This document shows positions 5,782 through 7,029 of a DNA stretch of 7,029 bases, piece by piece (the first letter of the stretch is position 1; each line of letters starts with the position of its first letter). The DNA is taken from NCBI GenBank assembly GCA_012961655.1, contig DTYX01001188.1:1-7029 (forward strand), read 5' to 3'. Origin of the DNA: Candidatus Poribacteria bacterium. Lineage in GTDB: Bacteria > Poribacteria > WGA-4E > DTYX01. The notes beneath the pieces are model-generated. The model made no database searches and was not told where the DNA came from. It worked only from the letters and a program-made list of their open reading frames with translations. A program made the position numbers and the translations under genes.

Positions 5782-6942
5782 ATGCGAATTTTAATGCTTA
5801 ACTATGAATTTCCACCCATCGGCGGCGGGGGGAGTATTGTAAACTATTACCTCGCTCGAAATATGGCGCAATGGGGACACGATGTTTATATTATCACTTC
5901 TCGATTTAGAGATTTACCTGAAGATGAAGAATTGGACGGATTTAAAATTCACCGCGTGCCCGTTTTGCGCAAGCGCACCGATGTCTGTCAAGTACACGAA
6001 ATGCTTACTTATGTCCTCAGCGCCAGCCTGTACAGTTTGAGGTTTGCCAGGAAATTTCAACCGGATATTGTGCAAGTCTTTTTCGGAATCCCATCGGGGC
6101 CAGTGGCTTATCTGCTCAAAAAACTGTATAATCTGCCATACATCGTCTTTCTGGGCGGGAGGGACGTACCTCGGCCGAATCCCGACCCACCGCATTATCG
6201 ACTGCTCTATCCGATACTTTCGCCAGCCATCAAAAGCATTTGGGGCAACGCCGAAACTGTCGTCGCTTGCAGCTATGGGCTACGCGAGCTTGCTTGGAAA
6301 ACCGACCACAAGGCAAAAATCGAAGTAATTCCCGACGGTATTGACTTGAGCAAATTTTATCCTGTCCAGCGTGAAGCGGAACCCACGGTCGTACGCCTTT
6401 TGACTATCGCGAGATTGATTCCTCGCAAAGGCGTTCAATATCTCATCCTAGCCATCGCAGAAGTCATCAAAAATACTCAACGGGAATTTGAAGTCGAAAT
6501 CGTCGGCGATGGCCCAATGAGGGAAGAATTGCTCCAATTGGCTGCGAAATTGAAGGTCAGCCATAAGCTGAATTTTGTGGGTGCTGTACCTTACGAACAG
6601 CTAGCTAAATATTATCAAAAAGCAGATATTTTCGTCCTCAGTTCTCTGGCCGAAGGGATGCCTCTCGTCGTCTTGGAAGCGATGGCGTCGGGCCTGCCGA
6701 TTATCGCCAGCAAAGTGCAGGGCATCGAAGATTTAGTCAAAGTCAACAGAAACGGATATTTATTCACCCCTGGGAATTGGCGGTCATTAGCGCGGCATAT
6801 CGTTGCTGTTCTCAACGATGGCAGACGCCGACTCACAATGGGACAGGAGAGTATAAGACTGGTACAAAAATACGATTGGAGCAATATCGCCAAAGCGTAT
6901 TTAGAGATATATCGTCATATTCTGTTTGATAACGCTGACTGA
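5782..6942 (+). CDS. GT4-family glycosyltransferase (GT-B fold)
   Basis: The 386-residue protein has the two Rossmann domains of GT4 retaining glycosyltransferases. The N-terminal acceptor domain opens with MRILMLNYEFPPIGGGG, whose glycine loop (14-17) contacts the donor phosphate. The C-terminal donor domain begins after IPDGID (183-188) and carries ARLIPRKG (R211, K216), VGDGP (241-245) and the E-x7-E motif E291-E299 (EGMPLVVLE), followed by GLPIIAS and GYLFTPGN. These enzymes move a sugar from a nucleotide-sugar donor onto a lipid-linked or soluble acceptor at the cytoplasmic face of the membrane; donor and acceptor are not predictable here. Length is typical and no key residue is missing. 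AAGGAG (5771-5776) lies 5 nt before the ATG. The 78-bp gap with a hairpin suggests weaker coupling to the preceding genes. It probably belongs to a glycan or glycoside pathway with its neighbours. Confidence 0.93.
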   Translation: MRILMLNYEFPPIGGGGSIVNYYLARNMAQWGHDVYIITSRFRDLPEDEELDGFKIHRVPVLRKRTDVCQVHEMLTYVLSASLYSLRFARKFQPDIVQVFFGIPSGPVAYLLKKLYNLPYIVFLGGRDVPRPNPDPPHYRLLYPILSPAIKSIWGNAETVVACSYGLRELAWKTDHKAKIEVIPDGIDLSKFYPVQREAEPTVVRLLTIARLIPRKGVQYLILAIAEVIKNTQREFEVEIVGDGPMREELLQLAAKLKVSHKLNFVGAVPYEQLAKYYQKADIFVLSSLAEGMPLVVLEAMASGLPIIASKVQGIEDLVKVNRNGYLFTPGNWRSLARHIVAVLNDGRRRLTMGQESIRLVQKYDWSNIAKAYLEIYRHILFDNAD

Positions 6943-6969
6943 ATTGTAGTTTACTTTTGAAAAAATTAG

Positions 6970-7029
6970 TAGCTGAATTCGCAAGAATTCAGGAATTCAG
7001 GCTTCCCCTAAGTCTTGCGACTTCGGCTA
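6970..7029. repeat. 60-bp composite inverted repeat with GCAA-loop hairpins, running to the window edge
   Basis: The first 16 bases (TAGCTGAATTCGCAAG, 6970-6985) match the inverse complement of the last 16 (TAGCCGAAGTCGCAAG, from 7029 back to 7014) at 14 of 16 positions. Each end is also a hairpin. CTGAATTC-GCAA-GAATTCAG (6973-6992) has an 8-bp perfect stem. AAGTC-TTGC-GACTT (7010-7023), read on the other strand, has the same GCAA loop. An extra GAATTCAG copy sits at 6993-7000. It lies 28 nt after the glycosyltransferase stop. It may act as a bidirectional terminator-like structure or be a small mobile repeat; it could extend beyond the window. Confidence 0.65.

Noticed and set aside
5828..5833. 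Run of six G in the glycosyltransferase gene as a possible slippage or phase-variation site.
   Set aside because: The run is short and encodes the conserved glycine loop; a similar run occurs near 5620, so nothing indicates switching.

Overview
The window is a compact bacterial stretch with six protein genes, all on the + strand. Most have clear Shine-Dalgarno sites and most intergenic gaps are short. There is no rRNA, tRNA, CRISPR array or transposase gene. The gene content (propeller proteins without signal peptides, a B12/radical SAM enzyme, a GH43-like propeller, a GT4 glycosyltransferase) and the many short palindromic repeats, some inside reading frames, suggest a repeat-rich uncultured environmental bacterium. 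Poribacteria-like or another large-genome candidate phylum would fit, but that is inference; the sequence does not fix the taxon.

Layout. Bases 110-994 encode a six-bladed NHL propeller. It carries, in the right places, the zinc-ligand histidines and the catalytic Arg/Tyr residues known from peptidyl-alpha-hydroxyglycine alpha-amidating lyase (PAL). The 161-bp gap after it holds an imperfect palindromic repeat (1054-1089). Bases 1156-1896 are an FG-GAP/VCBS repeat gene that starts at GTG. It loses its family-like sequence near 1778 and runs out of frame into the next gene, so it looks 3'-truncated. Bases 1851-2603 encode a histidine phosphatase (phosphoglycerate mutase-like). Bases 2627-4177 encode a B12-binding-domain radical SAM enzyme. 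Bases 4180-5703 encode a lectin-like domain joined to a GH43-type five-bladed propeller; its ribosome binding site lies in the end of the radical SAM gene. After a 78-bp gap with a hairpin, 5782-6942 encode a GT4 glycosyltransferase. The window ends in a 60-bp composite inverted repeat (6970-7029).

How the genes may work together. The last four genes form a plausible unit for making or remodelling a glycan or glycosylated small molecule: phosphatase, radical SAM modification enzyme, glycosidase-like propeller and glycosyltransferase. No substrate can be named. The two leading propeller genes may be unrelated neighbours.

The most unusual signal is that distinct palindromic DNA elements sit in frame inside two adjacent enzyme genes: one in the phosphatase, one clear and one possible in the radical SAM gene. 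Each adds a short peptide between conserved motifs while leaving the motifs intact. Three more palindromes of other types lie between or at the edges of genes. This recalls the protein-coding palindromic elements known from Rickettsia.
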